From: Streptomyces xanthochromogenes
GTDB lineage: Bacteria; Actinomycetota; Actinomycetes; Streptomycetales; Streptomycetaceae
NCBI RefSeq assembly: GCF_014650455.1
Contig: NZ_BMUZ01000005.1
Location: 372,001-436,000, forward strand
Direction: 5' to 3'
DNA: 64,000 nt
In this document: positions 41,757 to 50,504 of the stretch, piece after piece
Numbering within the stretch: position 1 is the first letter of the stretch
How the letters are laid out: the number at the start of each line of letters is the position of its first letter
Program-made: the position numbers and the translations under genes
Notes under the pieces: generated by a model
Database searches by the model: none
Told to the model about the DNA's origin: nothing
What the model saw: only the letters and a program-made list of their open reading frames with translations

Positions 41757-41945
41757 GACGGGGGGCGGGGTCCGGGGGCGGGGTCCGGGGGCGGGGTCCG
41801 GGTGGGGCGGGGCGGGGTGGGGGGTGCGGGTGGGGTGCACGGTGCGGGTGGGGGGTGCGGGTGGGGTGCGTGGTGCGGACGGGTTCGCCTGCGGCGAGGC
41901 GAGGCGGGGTTGGGTGGGGCTCGGCAGGGTGGGGTGGAGCGGGCG
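41757..41945. repeat. Low-complexity G-rich tract with short direct repeats
   Basis: Runs such as ggggtccgggggcgg and ggtgcgggtggggtgc repeat between the AtuA-like gene and the carboxyltransferase gene. No gene is visible. The tract separates two halves of the operon, and the gene order suggests transcription continues through it. Confidence 0.7.
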
Positions 41946-41954
41946 GCGGGAGGC

Positions 41955-43667
41955 TCACTCCAGCAGTTCCACCGGCACCGGGACGACCCGCCCCCGCAGC
42001 CACTCCCCCACCCCCTTCCCCTGGGGGTCGAACCGGGCCTGCGAGGCGACCCCCTCCCCCAACAGCCCCTCGACCACGAAGTTCAGCGCCCGCAGGTTGG
42101 GAAGAACATGCCGAGTGACGGGCAACTCGGCTACCTCCGGCAGGAGTTCACGTACGGCTTCGACCGTCAGCGCATGGGCCAGCCACGCCCACGCCGCATC
42201 CGACCTCGCCCACACCCCCACGTTCACGTCCCCGCCCTTGTCCCCGCTCCGAGCCCCCGCCACCGCCCCCATCGGCACCCGCCGCGTGGGCCCCGAGGAG
42301 TCGAACGGCGGAAGGACCGGCTCCGGGACCGGGACGAGGAGAGCTCCGCGGGGCGATGGAGGCATCAACTCCCGCACTCCGTCGGTGTGTACGGCCACGT
42401 GCTCGACCGAACCCGCGTCCACGTACCGCGCCGAGAACACCCCGTACGGCGCCCCCTTCGACGGCGGGGCCGTCACATGGAACCCGGGGTAGCTGCCGAG
42501 CGCCAGCTCGATGGCGGCGCCGCTGACCACCCGGCCCACCGCCTCGGCGTCGGCGTCCCGCACGACGAGCCGCAGCAACGCGCTCGCACGCTCCTCCGTG
42601 GGGGCGTCCGCCCGATCCGTACGGGACAGCTCCCAACTCACCACCTCAGGGCGCGACTTGGCGCGGGCGAAGGCATCCTCCACCTGCGCCCGCACGAGCT
42701 CGGCCTTGGCCTCGACGTCGAGCCCGGTCAGGACGAACACGACCTCGTTGCGCCACCCGCCGATGCGGCTGATGCCGGCCTTGAGGGTCGGTGGCGGCGC
42801 CTCGCCCCGCACCCCGCTGATCCGCACCCGGTCGGGGCCCTCCTGGTCGAGCCGTACGGTGTCGAGCCGCGCGGTGACATCGGGCCCGGCGTACCGCGCC
42901 CCGGACGTCTCGTACAGGAGCTGGGCCGTGACCGTGCCCGTGTCGACGAAGCCACCCGTTCCCGGATGCTTGGTGATGACGGCCGAGCCGTCGGCGTGGA
43001 TCTCGGCGAGGGGGAAGCCGGGGCGGGTCAGGTCGCGACGCGGAACCTCGGCGAAGAAGGCGTAGTTGCCACCGGTGGCCTGCGTGCCGCACTCCAGAAC
43101 GTGCCCCGCGACGACCGCGCCCGCGAGCGCGTCGTACTCCTCGGGCCCCCAGCCGAACCACCACGCGGCGGGCCCGGTGACCAGTGCCGCGTCCGTGACC
43201 CGCCCCGTGACGACGACCTCGGCCCCGCCGCGCAGACAGGCCGCGATCCCGGCGCCGCCGAGGTAGGCGTTGGCGGTGAGCGCGCCCTCGGGCAGCGGCA
43301 GCGCGTCCCCCTCGACGTGGGCGACCCGCACGGGGACACCCACGCGTGCGCTCAACTCCCGCACCGCGTCGGCCAGTCCGTCCGGGTTGAGCCCGCCCGC
43401 ATTGGTGACGATCCGCACCCCGCGCTCCCGGGCGAGCCCGAGGCACTCCTCCAGCTGCCGCAGGAACGTCTTGGCATAGCCGAGCCGCGGGTCGCGCAAC
43501 CGGTCCCGGCCGAGGATGAGCAGGGTGAGTTCGGCGAGGTAGTCACCGGTCAGGACGTCGAGGGGGCCGCCGGTCAGCATCTCCCGCATGGCGTCGAACC
43601 GGTCTCCGTAGAACCCGGAGGCGTTGGCGATCCGCAGTATTCGCCCGTCGTGCGCGCCCTGGGTCAT
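41955..43667 (-). CDS. Acyclic terpene utilisation AtuA-like protein (DUF1446)
   Basis: 570 residues. N-terminal RIANASGFYGDRFDAMREML, GRDRLRDPRLGYAKTFLRQLE, VTNAGGLNPDGLADAVREL and AYLGGAGIAACLRGGAEVVVTGRVTDAAL are the conserved AtuA blocks. A C-terminal domain of about 100 residues has VAGARSGDKGGDVNVGVWARS, found in longer actinobacterial relatives. AtuA is needed for citronellol/geraniol degradation in Pseudomonas, though its reaction is unclear. It overlaps the TIGR03084-like gene (ATGA). Confidence 0.88.
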   Translation of the reverse strand: MTQGAHDGRILRIANASGFYGDRFDAMREMLTGGPLDVLTGDYLAELTLLILGRDRLRDPRLGYAKTFLRQLEECLGLARERGVRIVTNAGGLNPDGLADAVRELSARVGVPVRVAHVEGDALPLPEGALTANAYLGGAGIAACLRGGAEVVVTGRVTDAALVTGPAAWWFGWGPEEYDALAGAVVAGHVLECGTQATGGNYAFFAEVPRRDLTRPGFPLAEIHADGSAVITKHPGTGGFVDTGTVTAQLLYETSGARYAGPDVTARLDTVRLDQEGPDRVRISGVRGEAPPPTLKAGISRIGGWRNEVVFVLTGLDVEAKAELVRAQVEDAFARAKSRPEVVSWELSRTDRADAPTEERASALLRLVVRDADAEAVGRVVSGAAIELALGSYPGFHVTAPPSKGAPYGVFSARYVDAGSVEHVAVHTDGVRELMPPSPRGALLVPVPEPVLPPFDSSGPTRRVPMGAVAGARSGDKGGDVNVGVWARSDAAWAWLAHALTVEAVRELLPEVAELPVTRHVLPNLRALNFVVEGLLGEGVASQARFDPQGKGVGEWLRGRVVPVPVELLE

Positions 43668-44479
43668 CGGGCGGCCCGGGGCGGGCGGCCGGGTCCTGCG
43701 GGGCCCGCGAAGGCCTGGGCGATACCGAGCCACCGCTCGGCGTCCGGGCCCTCTGCGCGTACGGAGGTGTCGTCGCGGTGCAGCCGCTGGGTGACCAGCA
43801 GGCAGAACTCCAACGCGTCGCCGAAGACGCGCTGTTGGGCGTCCTCGGGCCCGTACGCCCAGAGGCCTTCGCCGTCCGGAGCCGTGAGCTCGACCCGGAA
43901 CTCCTCGGCCGGGGGCTTCAGTCCCCGCACCGAGAAGGCGTAGTCGCGGGCACGGATGCCGATGCGGGCGACGTGCCGCAGCCGGTCGGTCGGGCGGCGG
44001 GTGCGGCCGAGGGCGTCGAAGACGTCCTGCCCGTGCGCCCAGGTCTCCATCAGGCGCCCGGTCGCCATCGAAGCGGTGGACATCGGCGGCCCGTACCAGG
44101 GGAACCGCGCCCCGGCCGGGGCCGCCCGCAGCGCGTCCTGAAGCCGTACGCGGCTGTCCCGCCACCAGGAGAGCAGTTCGGCGGGCGGCAGCAGGGCCCC
44201 CGCCTCGGCCCCGTCGTCCACGAAGGTGTCCGGCGAGGCGACGGCCTTCTCGACCTCGGCGTCGAAGGCCTCGGGATCGGTGACGGACAGCAGGGCCGCG
44301 GTGTCGGTCCACGCGAGGTGGGCGACCTGGTGGGCGATGGTCCAGCCCGGCGCGGCGGTGGGCGTGGCCCACTGGGCCGGACTCAACTCACCGATGAGGA
44401 CGTCGAGTTCACCGCCTTCGGCCCGCAGGTCGTCAAGTACGGCTAGCACGGCGTCGGTTGGACCGGCCGGTTCGGACAC
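43664..44479 (-). CDS. TIGR03084-type DinB/mycothiol-isomerase-like protein
   Basis: 271 residues from the GTG at 44479 with ggagggg 8 nt upstream. N-terminal metal-binding four-helix domain: LSPAQWATPTAAPGWTIAHQVAHLAWTDTAAL, FPWYGPPMSTASMATGRLMETWAHGQDVFDALG, with the three histidines expected for a metal site. Such proteins belong to the mycothiol-dependent maleylpyruvate isomerase superfamily; I recall this type as a frequent partner of AtuA-like genes. First gene of the operon; its frame continues upstream to 44563 but the SD fixes the start. Confidence 0.85.
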   Translation of the reverse strand: MSEPAGPTDAVLAVLDDLRAEGGELDVLIGELSPAQWATPTAAPGWTIAHQVAHLAWTDTAALLSVTDPEAFDAEVEKAVASPDTFVDDGAEAGALLPPAELLSWWRDSRVRLQDALRAAPAGARFPWYGPPMSTASMATGRLMETWAHGQDVFDALGRTRRPTDRLRHVARIGIRARDYAFSVRGLKPPAEEFRVELTAPDGEGLWAYGPEDAQQRVFGDALEFCLLVTQRLHRDDTSVRAEGPDAERWLGIAQAFAGPAGPGRPPRAAR

Positions 44480-44543
44480 GGTGCGCTCCCCTCCGGGACA
44501 GCGGACGGCGGGTGTGTCCCGGAGCATGGCAGCCGCCCACGAA

Positions 44544-44565
44544 ACAAGCAAGCGTGCTTGCATGT
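44544..44565. promoter_or_regulatory. Candidate TetR operator of the acyl-CoA operon
   Basis: GCAAGC-GT-GCTTGC palindrome at 44548-44561, extended to 22 bp with one mismatch pair. It lies 65 bp upstream of the first operon gene start. The operon ends with a TetR gene. The region 44480-44905 is otherwise without a gene; apart from this palindrome I see only the SD sequences of the flanking genes. Confidence 0.6.
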
Positions 44566-44905
44566 ATTTTCGGCCGCGGACGGGGTTGTCCGTCCCTCGT
44601 CAAGATCGGCCGGGTTACGGCTCTGTCCCAGCGGCCGTGGACGGCGAGTTGGCTTACGAGGACGGCCAGTTGGCGGACGAGGACGTCGGAAACCACCACC
44701 CCGACCGGGCCTCGGCAGGGGCCGACGGGGGTGTGGGCGTCGGCGGGGCGGGCTGTGGGCCGGCTGTACGTGTAACAGGAATGTCCTGGGCGGCGGGCGG
44801 GAGGAACGGTTCGCCCGGCCGTGTGGTCCTGTTGAGCACAAGCGCTCGCTGGTACCGACCGGAACCGAGCGGCCCGTACAGCCAACCGATACTGAGGAAG
44901 AACCG

Positions 44906-45607
44906 ATGCGCGTTCGCAAGCTCACCCTCGCCGCCCTGGCCGTTGCCGCGGGTCTCTCGCTCACGGCCTGCCAGAGCGACGACGGCTCTCCCGCGCCGAG
45001 CGACTCCGCCGCTTCCAACGCCTCGTCCGCGGGCGGCGGTTCGGGCTCGGCGGGCGCGAACGCGAGCACCGGTTCGGGTACGGGCGCGGACCAGGGCAGC
45101 GGCAAGGGCACGGGCGGAACGGGCAAGGGCACGTCGGCCGGTACCGGTTCCAGCGGATCCGGCGGCAGCGCCAAGGGAAGCGGCGGCAAGTGCCGCACCA
45201 ACGACCTGAACATCACGGCGTCGGACGCGACGGTCGGCGGCGACAAGGAACGCACCGTGGCCGTGGAGTTCACCAACACCAGCGGCCACGACTGCATGGT
45301 GTCCGGGTTCGCGGGCGTCGACCTGAAGACCAACTCGGGGAAGATCTCGGCCACGCGGACCGGCGAGCCGGCCACGCCCTACACCCTCAAGAACGGCAAG
45401 TCGGTCTTCTTCGGCATCACCTACCCGTCCAACGACACGGGCGGCTCCGGCGTCCGCATCACGGGCCTCCTCGTGACCCCGCCCGGCGAGACGAAGACGG
45501 TCACCCTGGCCTGGCCGGGCGCCTCCTCGCTTCCCGTCACCGAGAGCGGCAGCACCCCGGTCAAGGTCGGCCCCATCGGCAGCGCGGGCCAGGGCGGCGC
45601 GAGCTGA
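44906..45607 (+). CDS. DUF4232 lipoprotein
   Basis: 233 residues. Lipobox LSLTAC gives a lipid-modified Cys21; a long Gly/Ser/Thr-rich linker (about 22-95) follows, then a DUF4232 beta-sandwich (about 97-225) with CRTNDLNITASDATVGGDKERT and FTNTSGHDCMVSGFAGVDLK, whose two cysteines may pair. It is anchored on the outer face of the membrane; function unknown, probably binds a cell-surface ligand. SD gaggaag lies upstream of the ATG. Confidence 0.88.
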   Translation: MRVRKLTLAALAVAAGLSLTACQSDDGSPAPSDSAASNASSAGGGSGSAGANASTGSGTGADQGSGKGTGGTGKGTSAGTGSSGSGGSAKGSGGKCRTNDLNITASDATVGGDKERTVAVEFTNTSGHDCMVSGFAGVDLKTNSGKISATRTGEPATPYTLKNGKSVFFGITYPSNDTGGSGVRITGLLVTPPGETKTVTLAWPGASSLPVTESGSTPVKVGPIGSAGQGGAS

Positions 45608-45626
45608 CGGATCACGACCGAACGAA

Positions 45627-45663
45627 CGGCCCCGCCCGCGCCGATCCGACGCGGGCGGGGCCG
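45627..45663 (+). terminator. Lipoprotein gene terminator
   Basis: 14-bp perfect arms (45627-45640, 45650-45663), 19 bp after the stop codon. Confidence 0.85.
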
Positions 45664-45769
45664 GGCGGGGGCTGAGCCACAGGGGGGCACAGCCCCCGTT
45701 CCCGCGTCGGGGGCGCGGCGGGCAGAGCGCCACCCCCGGGCGGGAGCGGGCTCCGCATCCCCCTCCGCA

Positions 45770-46190
45770 GGGGGTACGGGGCGCAGCCCCGGGGGGGCAC
45801 AGGGGGCGAAGCCCCCGCACGGGGTCCGGGGCGCAGCCCCGGGGGGGCGCAGGGGGCGAAGCCCCCGCAGGGGGTCCGGGGCGCAGCCCCAGGGGGGCGC
45901 AGGGGGCGAAGCCCCCGCAGGGGGTCCGGGGCGCAGCCCCAGGGGGGCGCAGGGGGCGAAGCCCCCGCACGGGGTCCGGGGCACAGCCCCGCAGGGGGTC
46001 TGGGGCGCAGCCCCCGCAAGGGGTCCGGGGCGAAGCCCCGCAGGGGGTCTGGGGCGCAGCCCCAGGGCTCAGCTCATCCAACCCCGAGCCACGGGCGGGA
46101 GGGCGGGCAAACCCCCCGGGGTCTGGGGCGCAGCCCCAGGGGCCGGAACCAACCAACCCCGAGCAACGGGCGGGAGGGCGGGCAAACCCC
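45770..46190. repeat. 50-bp tandem repeat array of G/C hairpins
   Basis: At 45801, 45851, 45901 and 45951 begin four near-identical units of exactly 50 bp (agggggcgaagccccc..ggtccggggcgcagcccc). Each holds two small palindromes, gggggcgaagccccc and ggggcgcagcccc. Degenerate parts of the unit continue to about 46190. The gap 45608-46261 (654 bp) holds only the terminator and this array. Confidence 0.9.
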
Positions 46191-46261
46191 CCGGGCCGAG
46201 GCCGAGCACCCCCAGGGGAGCAGCCCCCTCCGGCAGGGGAGCCACCCCGCCACCCCCGGAG

Positions 46262-47212
46262 CTAACCCGAGACCGCCCGAATCTGAGTCCGCACCGCCCC
46301 CATACTCGCCCCGATCACCAACCCGATCGCCAGCGCCTGCGGCCAGGACAGCGCCTGGCTCAGGATGAGGAAGCCCGCCGTCGCGGCGATCGCCGGCTCC
46401 AGGCTCATCAGGATCGCGAAGGTCGACGCGGGCAGGCGCCGCAGCGCCAGGAGTTCCAGGGTGTAGGGCAGCACCGAGGACAGGATCGCCACGGCCGCGC
46501 CGAGCGCCATCGTGGAGGGGACCAGGAGCTTGCCCCCGGCCTGCGCGATGCCGATCGGCAGGAACAGCACCGCGGCCACCGCCATCGCGAGGGCGAGCCC
46601 GTCGGCCTGCGGGAACCTCCGGCCGGTACGCGCGCTGAACAGGATGTACACCGCCCAGCACGCACCCGCCCCGAGCGCGTAGGCCGCGCCGACCGGGTCC
46701 AGGCTGTCGAAGCCGCCCCCGCCGAGCAGCACCACGCCGGCCAGGGCGAGCGCGGCCCACAGGACGTTCACCAGGCGTCTGGACGCGAAGACGGAAAGGG
46801 TCAGCGGGCCGAGCACCTCCAGGGTGACCGCGACGCCCAGCGGGATGCGGTCGACGGCCTGGTAGAACAGCCCGTTCATGCCCGCCATCGCCACTCCGAA
46901 CGCGACGACCGTGCCCCAGTCCGCCCGCGAATGCCCCCGCAGCTTCGGACGGCACACCAGCAGCAGCACGACCGCCGCCGCGACGAGCCGCAGCGTGACG
47001 ACCCCGGCCGCACCCGCCCTCGGCATCAGCGTCACGGCCACTGCGGCACCGAACTGCACGGATATGCCGCCCGCCACCACCAGCGCCACCGGCCCGAACG
47101 CCGCCCGGCGCCCGCCCCGGGCCGGGCCCTTCGGCGCACCCGCCGCCTCCGGTACGGCGACGGCGGCCACCGCGACCGGCTCCGCCGCACTCGCGCCCTG
47201 GACCGGATTCAC
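46262..47212 (-). CDS. EamA-family (RhtA-like) inner membrane exporter
   Basis: 316 residues with about ten transmembrane helices in two EamA repeats. N-terminal half: FGPVALVVAGGISVQFGAAVAV and RADWGTVVAFGVAMAGMNGLFYQAVDRIPLGVAVTLEVLGPL; C-terminal half with SVLPYTLELLALRRLPASTFAILMSLEPAIAA, typical of RhtA threonine/homoserine exporters. The exported compound is unknown. GTG at 47212 with gaggtga SD. Confidence 0.9.
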   Translation of the reverse strand: MNPVQGASAAEPVAVAAVAVPEAAGAPKGPARGGRRAAFGPVALVVAGGISVQFGAAVAVTLMPRAGAAGVVTLRLVAAAVVLLLVCRPKLRGHSRADWGTVVAFGVAMAGMNGLFYQAVDRIPLGVAVTLEVLGPLTLSVFASRRLVNVLWAALALAGVVLLGGGGFDSLDPVGAAYALGAGACWAVYILFSARTGRRFPQADGLALAMAVAAVLFLPIGIAQAGGKLLVPSTMALGAAVAILSSVLPYTLELLALRRLPASTFAILMSLEPAIAATAGFLILSQALSWPQALAIGLVIGASMGAVRTQIRAVSG

Positions 47213-47391
47213 CGGCGCTCACCTCAATCAGCCCGCACGGGCCAGTTCACTCAGTTCAATAGGATGGACTTGCGGATTCAGTATTCTGCACTCCGCCCCG
47301 GCCGCGCAACCAGCTTTTCGACGGCGAGCGGAATGACTCCCTCCACCCAATGTAAGCGGGCCGTGTAAGCGGCACCCCCGCCCGATACCCC

Positions 47392-50265
47392 TCACCCATC
47401 CTCGCCCGGGTCCGCGCCGAGCCCTTCCGCCAGCACCTCCGCCAGATGCCTCGCCCGACGCCCCGCCAGCTGGGCCAGCTGCGTACGGCAGGAGTAGCCG
47501 TCGGCCAGGATCTCCGTGCCGGGGGCGGCCGCGCGTACCGCGGGGAGCAGTTGGTCCTCCGCACAGGCCAGCGAGACCTCCCAGTGGCCCCGCTCGAACC
47601 CGAAATTCCCCGCGAGCCCGCAGCACCCGCCGCTCAGCCCACCCGTCAGACCCGCCTTCTCGCGCAGCCGCCGCTCGGCCGCGTCGCCCAGGACCGCGTG
47701 CTGATGGCAGTGGGTCTGCCCGGCCACGGGCCGGTCCAGGCGCGGCGGACTCCAGCCCGGCGCGCACTCCTCCAGCGCCTCCGCGAAGGTGCGTACCGAC
47801 GCGGCGAGCCGGGCCGCCCGGGGGTCGTCGGGGAGCAGCTCCGGCAGATCCGTACGCAGAGCGGCCGCACAGCTCGGTTCGAGCACGACGACCACCGGCC
47901 GCCCCGCCTCCCCCAGGTACGCCTCCATCGCGTCCAGGGTGTGGCCCAGCACCACCTTCGCGCGGTCCAGCTGTCCGGTGGACACATAGGTGAGGCCACA
48001 GCAGACCCGGCCCGCGGGGATCTCCGCCCCGATCCCCGCGTCCGCCAGCACGCGCAGCGCCGCCCGCCCCACCTGCGGGGACAGATGATTGGTGAACGTG
48101 TCCGGCCACAGGAGCACTGCCGCCCCGCCCGAAGCCGAACGCCGCCCAAGCGACCCACGCAGCCCACGCAGCCCACGCAGCCCACGCAGGAACGTACGCG
48201 GCGCCAGCGGCGGAATCGCCCGCTCCGGGGCGATGCCCGCGATCCGCTTCACGAGTGCCGCGAGCGGACGGACCCGGGCCGCCGCGTTCAGTGCCGGCGC
48301 CAGCGGCGCGGCAAGCCGCAGCCACTCGGGGAGCCGGCCCAGGGCGTAGTGCGCGGCGGGACGGCGGCGGCCCGCGTAGTGGTGGTGCAGGAACTCCGCC
48401 TTGTACGTGGCCATGTCCACGCCCACCGGACAGTCGCTGCGGCAGCCCTTGCAGGACAGGCACAGGTCGAGCGCGTCCCGCACCTCGTGCGAGCGCCATC
48501 CGTCCGTGACCACCTCGCCCGCCAGCATCTCGTGCAGCAGCCGCGCCCGCCCGCGCGTCGAGTGCTCCTCCTCCCCCGTCGCCCGGAAGGAGGGACACAT
48601 GACGTCCTGCGAACTTCCGTGCGTGGAGCGGCACTTGGCCACCCCCACGCATCTGCGTACCGCTGCCGAGAAGTCGCCGCCGTCGTCCGGGTAACCGAAC
48701 TCCACGTCCACCGGGCGCTTGGGCAGCACCTCGAAGCGCAGATTCTCGTCGAGGCGGGCCGGGCGGGCCAGGATGCCGGGGTTCAGGATTCCGTCCGGGT
48801 CCCAGAGATCCTTGAACTCGACGAACACGCCCACCAGTTCGGGCCCGTACATCTTCGGCAGCAGCTCCGCGCGGGCCTGTCCGTCGCCGTGTTCGCCGCT
48901 CAGCGAGCCGCCGTGCGCGACCACGAGGTCGGCCAGGTCCTCGGAGAACGCACGGAAGCGCCCCACCCCGGCGGGGGTGAGCAGATCGAAGTCGATGCGG
49001 ACGTGGATACAGCCGTCGCCGAAGTGTCCGTACGGGGTGCCGTGCAGTCCGTGGGAGCTCAGGAGCGACCGGAACTCCCCCAGATACGAACCCAGTCGGG
49101 CGGGCGGGACCGCGCAGTCCTCCCAGCCCGGCCAGGCCTCGGTGCCGTCGGGCATCCGGGTCGCGGTGCCCGCCGCGTCCTCCCGGATCCGCCACAGCGC
49201 GCGCAGCCCGGCCGGGTCGCTCACCACGAGGGAGTCCAGCGCCCCGCCCGCCCGGACCAACTCCCCCGCGCGCGAGCGGGCTTCGGCCTGCGTCGTCCCG
49301 CCGGTCTCGACGAACAGCCACGCCCCGCCGCGCGGCAGGCCCGCCCCGCCCCGTACCCGTACGAGATCCGCGGCCATGCCCTCCACGGTCAGCGGGTGGT
49401 GCGGAAGCAGGGCGGGGGCGGCTTCGGCGGCCGCGCTCTCGTCGGCGTAGCCGAGCACGGCCAGGGCGCGGGCGGGCGGGGACTCGACCAGGCGTACGGT
49501 CGCCTCGGTGACCACGCCCAGCGTGCCCTCGCTGCCGCAGAACGCCCGGGCCGCATCGGCCCCGCGCTCGGGGAGCAGGGCGTCCATCGCATAGCCGGAG
49601 ATCCGGCGCGGGAGGTCCTGGGGGTAGCCGGTGCGCAGGGCTGACAGATGACGGATGACGAAATCGTCCAGCCCGACGGGCGTCGTCGAGTTCTGCCGGC
49701 CCCGCGCGAGGAAGTGGCGCTCACCCCCCGCCCCGACGACCGTCAGATCGCGGACGTTGTCCGCCGTCGTCCCCCACGCCACCGAATGCGCCCCGCACGC
49801 GTTGTTGCCGATCATCCCGCCGAGCGTGCAGCGGCTGTGCGTGGAGGGGTCGGGCCCGAAGGTGAGGCCGTGCGGCGCGACCGCGTCCCGCAGTACGTCC
49901 AGAACAACTCCGGGCTGCACCACGGCCGTTCGGGCCGCCGCGTCCACCGAGACGAGCGACCGCATGTGGCGGGTGAAGTCGAGCACGATCCCGGCGCCGG
50001 TGGCCTGGCCCGCGATCGAGGTGCCGCCGCCGCGCGGCACCACCGGCACCCGGTACGTCCGGCAGACCGCCAGGACCGCCGCCACGTCGTCGGCGTCGCG
50101 CGGGGCAACCACACCCAGCGGCACCCGGCGGTAGTTCGAGGCGTCCATCGTCGTCAGGGCGCGGGCGGTGACGCCGAGGTCCACGCGACCCCGTACCACG
50201 CGCGACAACTCCCGCTCCAGCTCCCGCGCAAGCTCCCCGACCCGATCATTCGCAGCATCTGCCAT
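47392..50265 (-). CDS. FAD-linked oxidase fused to Fe-S domain (D-lactate dehydrogenase-like)
   Basis: 957 residues. N-terminal FAD-binding PCMH domain with VVPRGGGTSIAGQATGAGIVLDF, then an FAD-oxidase C domain (GEHGDGQARAELLPKMYG), a two-cluster ferredoxin part (CVGVAKCR..VMCPSF and CLSCKGCRSDCPVG), and two cysteine-rich CCG domains (CCGLTYVSTGQLD; CCGLAGNFGFERG). This is the long D-lactate/2-hydroxyacid dehydrogenase architecture that passes electrons to the quinone pool. A Leu/Arg/Gly low-complexity run (LRGLRGLRGLRG) lies in the linker near residue 700. ATG at 50265. Confidence 0.92.
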   Translation of the reverse strand: MADAANDRVGELARELERELSRVVRGRVDLGVTARALTTMDASNYRRVPLGVVAPRDADDVAAVLAVCRTYRVPVVPRGGGTSIAGQATGAGIVLDFTRHMRSLVSVDAAARTAVVQPGVVLDVLRDAVAPHGLTFGPDPSTHSRCTLGGMIGNNACGAHSVAWGTTADNVRDLTVVGAGGERHFLARGRQNSTTPVGLDDFVIRHLSALRTGYPQDLPRRISGYAMDALLPERGADAARAFCGSEGTLGVVTEATVRLVESPPARALAVLGYADESAAAEAAPALLPHHPLTVEGMAADLVRVRGGAGLPRGGAWLFVETGGTTQAEARSRAGELVRAGGALDSLVVSDPAGLRALWRIREDAAGTATRMPDGTEAWPGWEDCAVPPARLGSYLGEFRSLLSSHGLHGTPYGHFGDGCIHVRIDFDLLTPAGVGRFRAFSEDLADLVVAHGGSLSGEHGDGQARAELLPKMYGPELVGVFVEFKDLWDPDGILNPGILARPARLDENLRFEVLPKRPVDVEFGYPDDGGDFSAAVRRCVGVAKCRSTHGSSQDVMCPSFRATGEEEHSTRGRARLLHEMLAGEVVTDGWRSHEVRDALDLCLSCKGCRSDCPVGVDMATYKAEFLHHHYAGRRRPAAHYALGRLPEWLRLAAPLAPALNAAARVRPLAALVKRIAGIAPERAIPPLAPRTFLRGLRGLRGLRGSLGRRSASGGAAVLLWPDTFTNHLSPQVGRAALRVLADAGIGAEIPAGRVCCGLTYVSTGQLDRAKVVLGHTLDAMEAYLGEAGRPVVVVLEPSCAAALRTDLPELLPDDPRAARLAASVRTFAEALEECAPGWSPPRLDRPVAGQTHCHQHAVLGDAAERRLREKAGLTGGLSGGCCGLAGNFGFERGHWEVSLACAEDQLLPAVRAAAPGTEILADGYSCRTQLAQLAGRRARHLAEVLAEGLGADPGEDG

Positions 50266-50424
50266 GGGGCCCAGGATGCCCCCGCCCCTTGGGGGTGCGG
50301 GCGCTTCACCACGCCACTCCCAGCGTGTCCTGAAACAGCCATGTTGACCTGAATGCGACTGGCCAACGGTCCCAATGTGCGGGAATGTTCACCAAGAACT
50401 ATCCAAATCGATCACCAACTCTCC

Positions 50425-50430
50425 TATAGT
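50425..50430 (+). promoter_or_regulatory. -10 element (TATAGT) upstream of the conservon
   Basis: TATAGT lies 74 bp before the first conservon gene; no good -35 is visible at 17-18 bp. It lies in the 239-bp divergent gap with the dehydrogenase gene. Confidence 0.35.
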
Positions 50431-50504
50431 TGCCCCTCGTTCCCTGTGAGACAGGAACGGCCCCTTCCCTTTCGCCCGCCATAAGCGCTCTAAGGCATTG
50501 ATCG

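Noticed and set aside
40183..42492. Long plus-strand frame over the carboxylase and AtuA-like genes
   Set aside because: Antisense artefact of high GC; no domain, and the minus strand shows intact carboxyltransferase motifs.
45801..46000. Regular 50-bp repeats as a possible CRISPR array
   Set aside because: Units are directly adjacent with no unique spacers and no cas genes are nearby.
47240..47300. Short leader-peptide-like frames upstream of the EamA gene
   Set aside because: Several overlapping tiny frames exist, but none has a convincing SD and start together.
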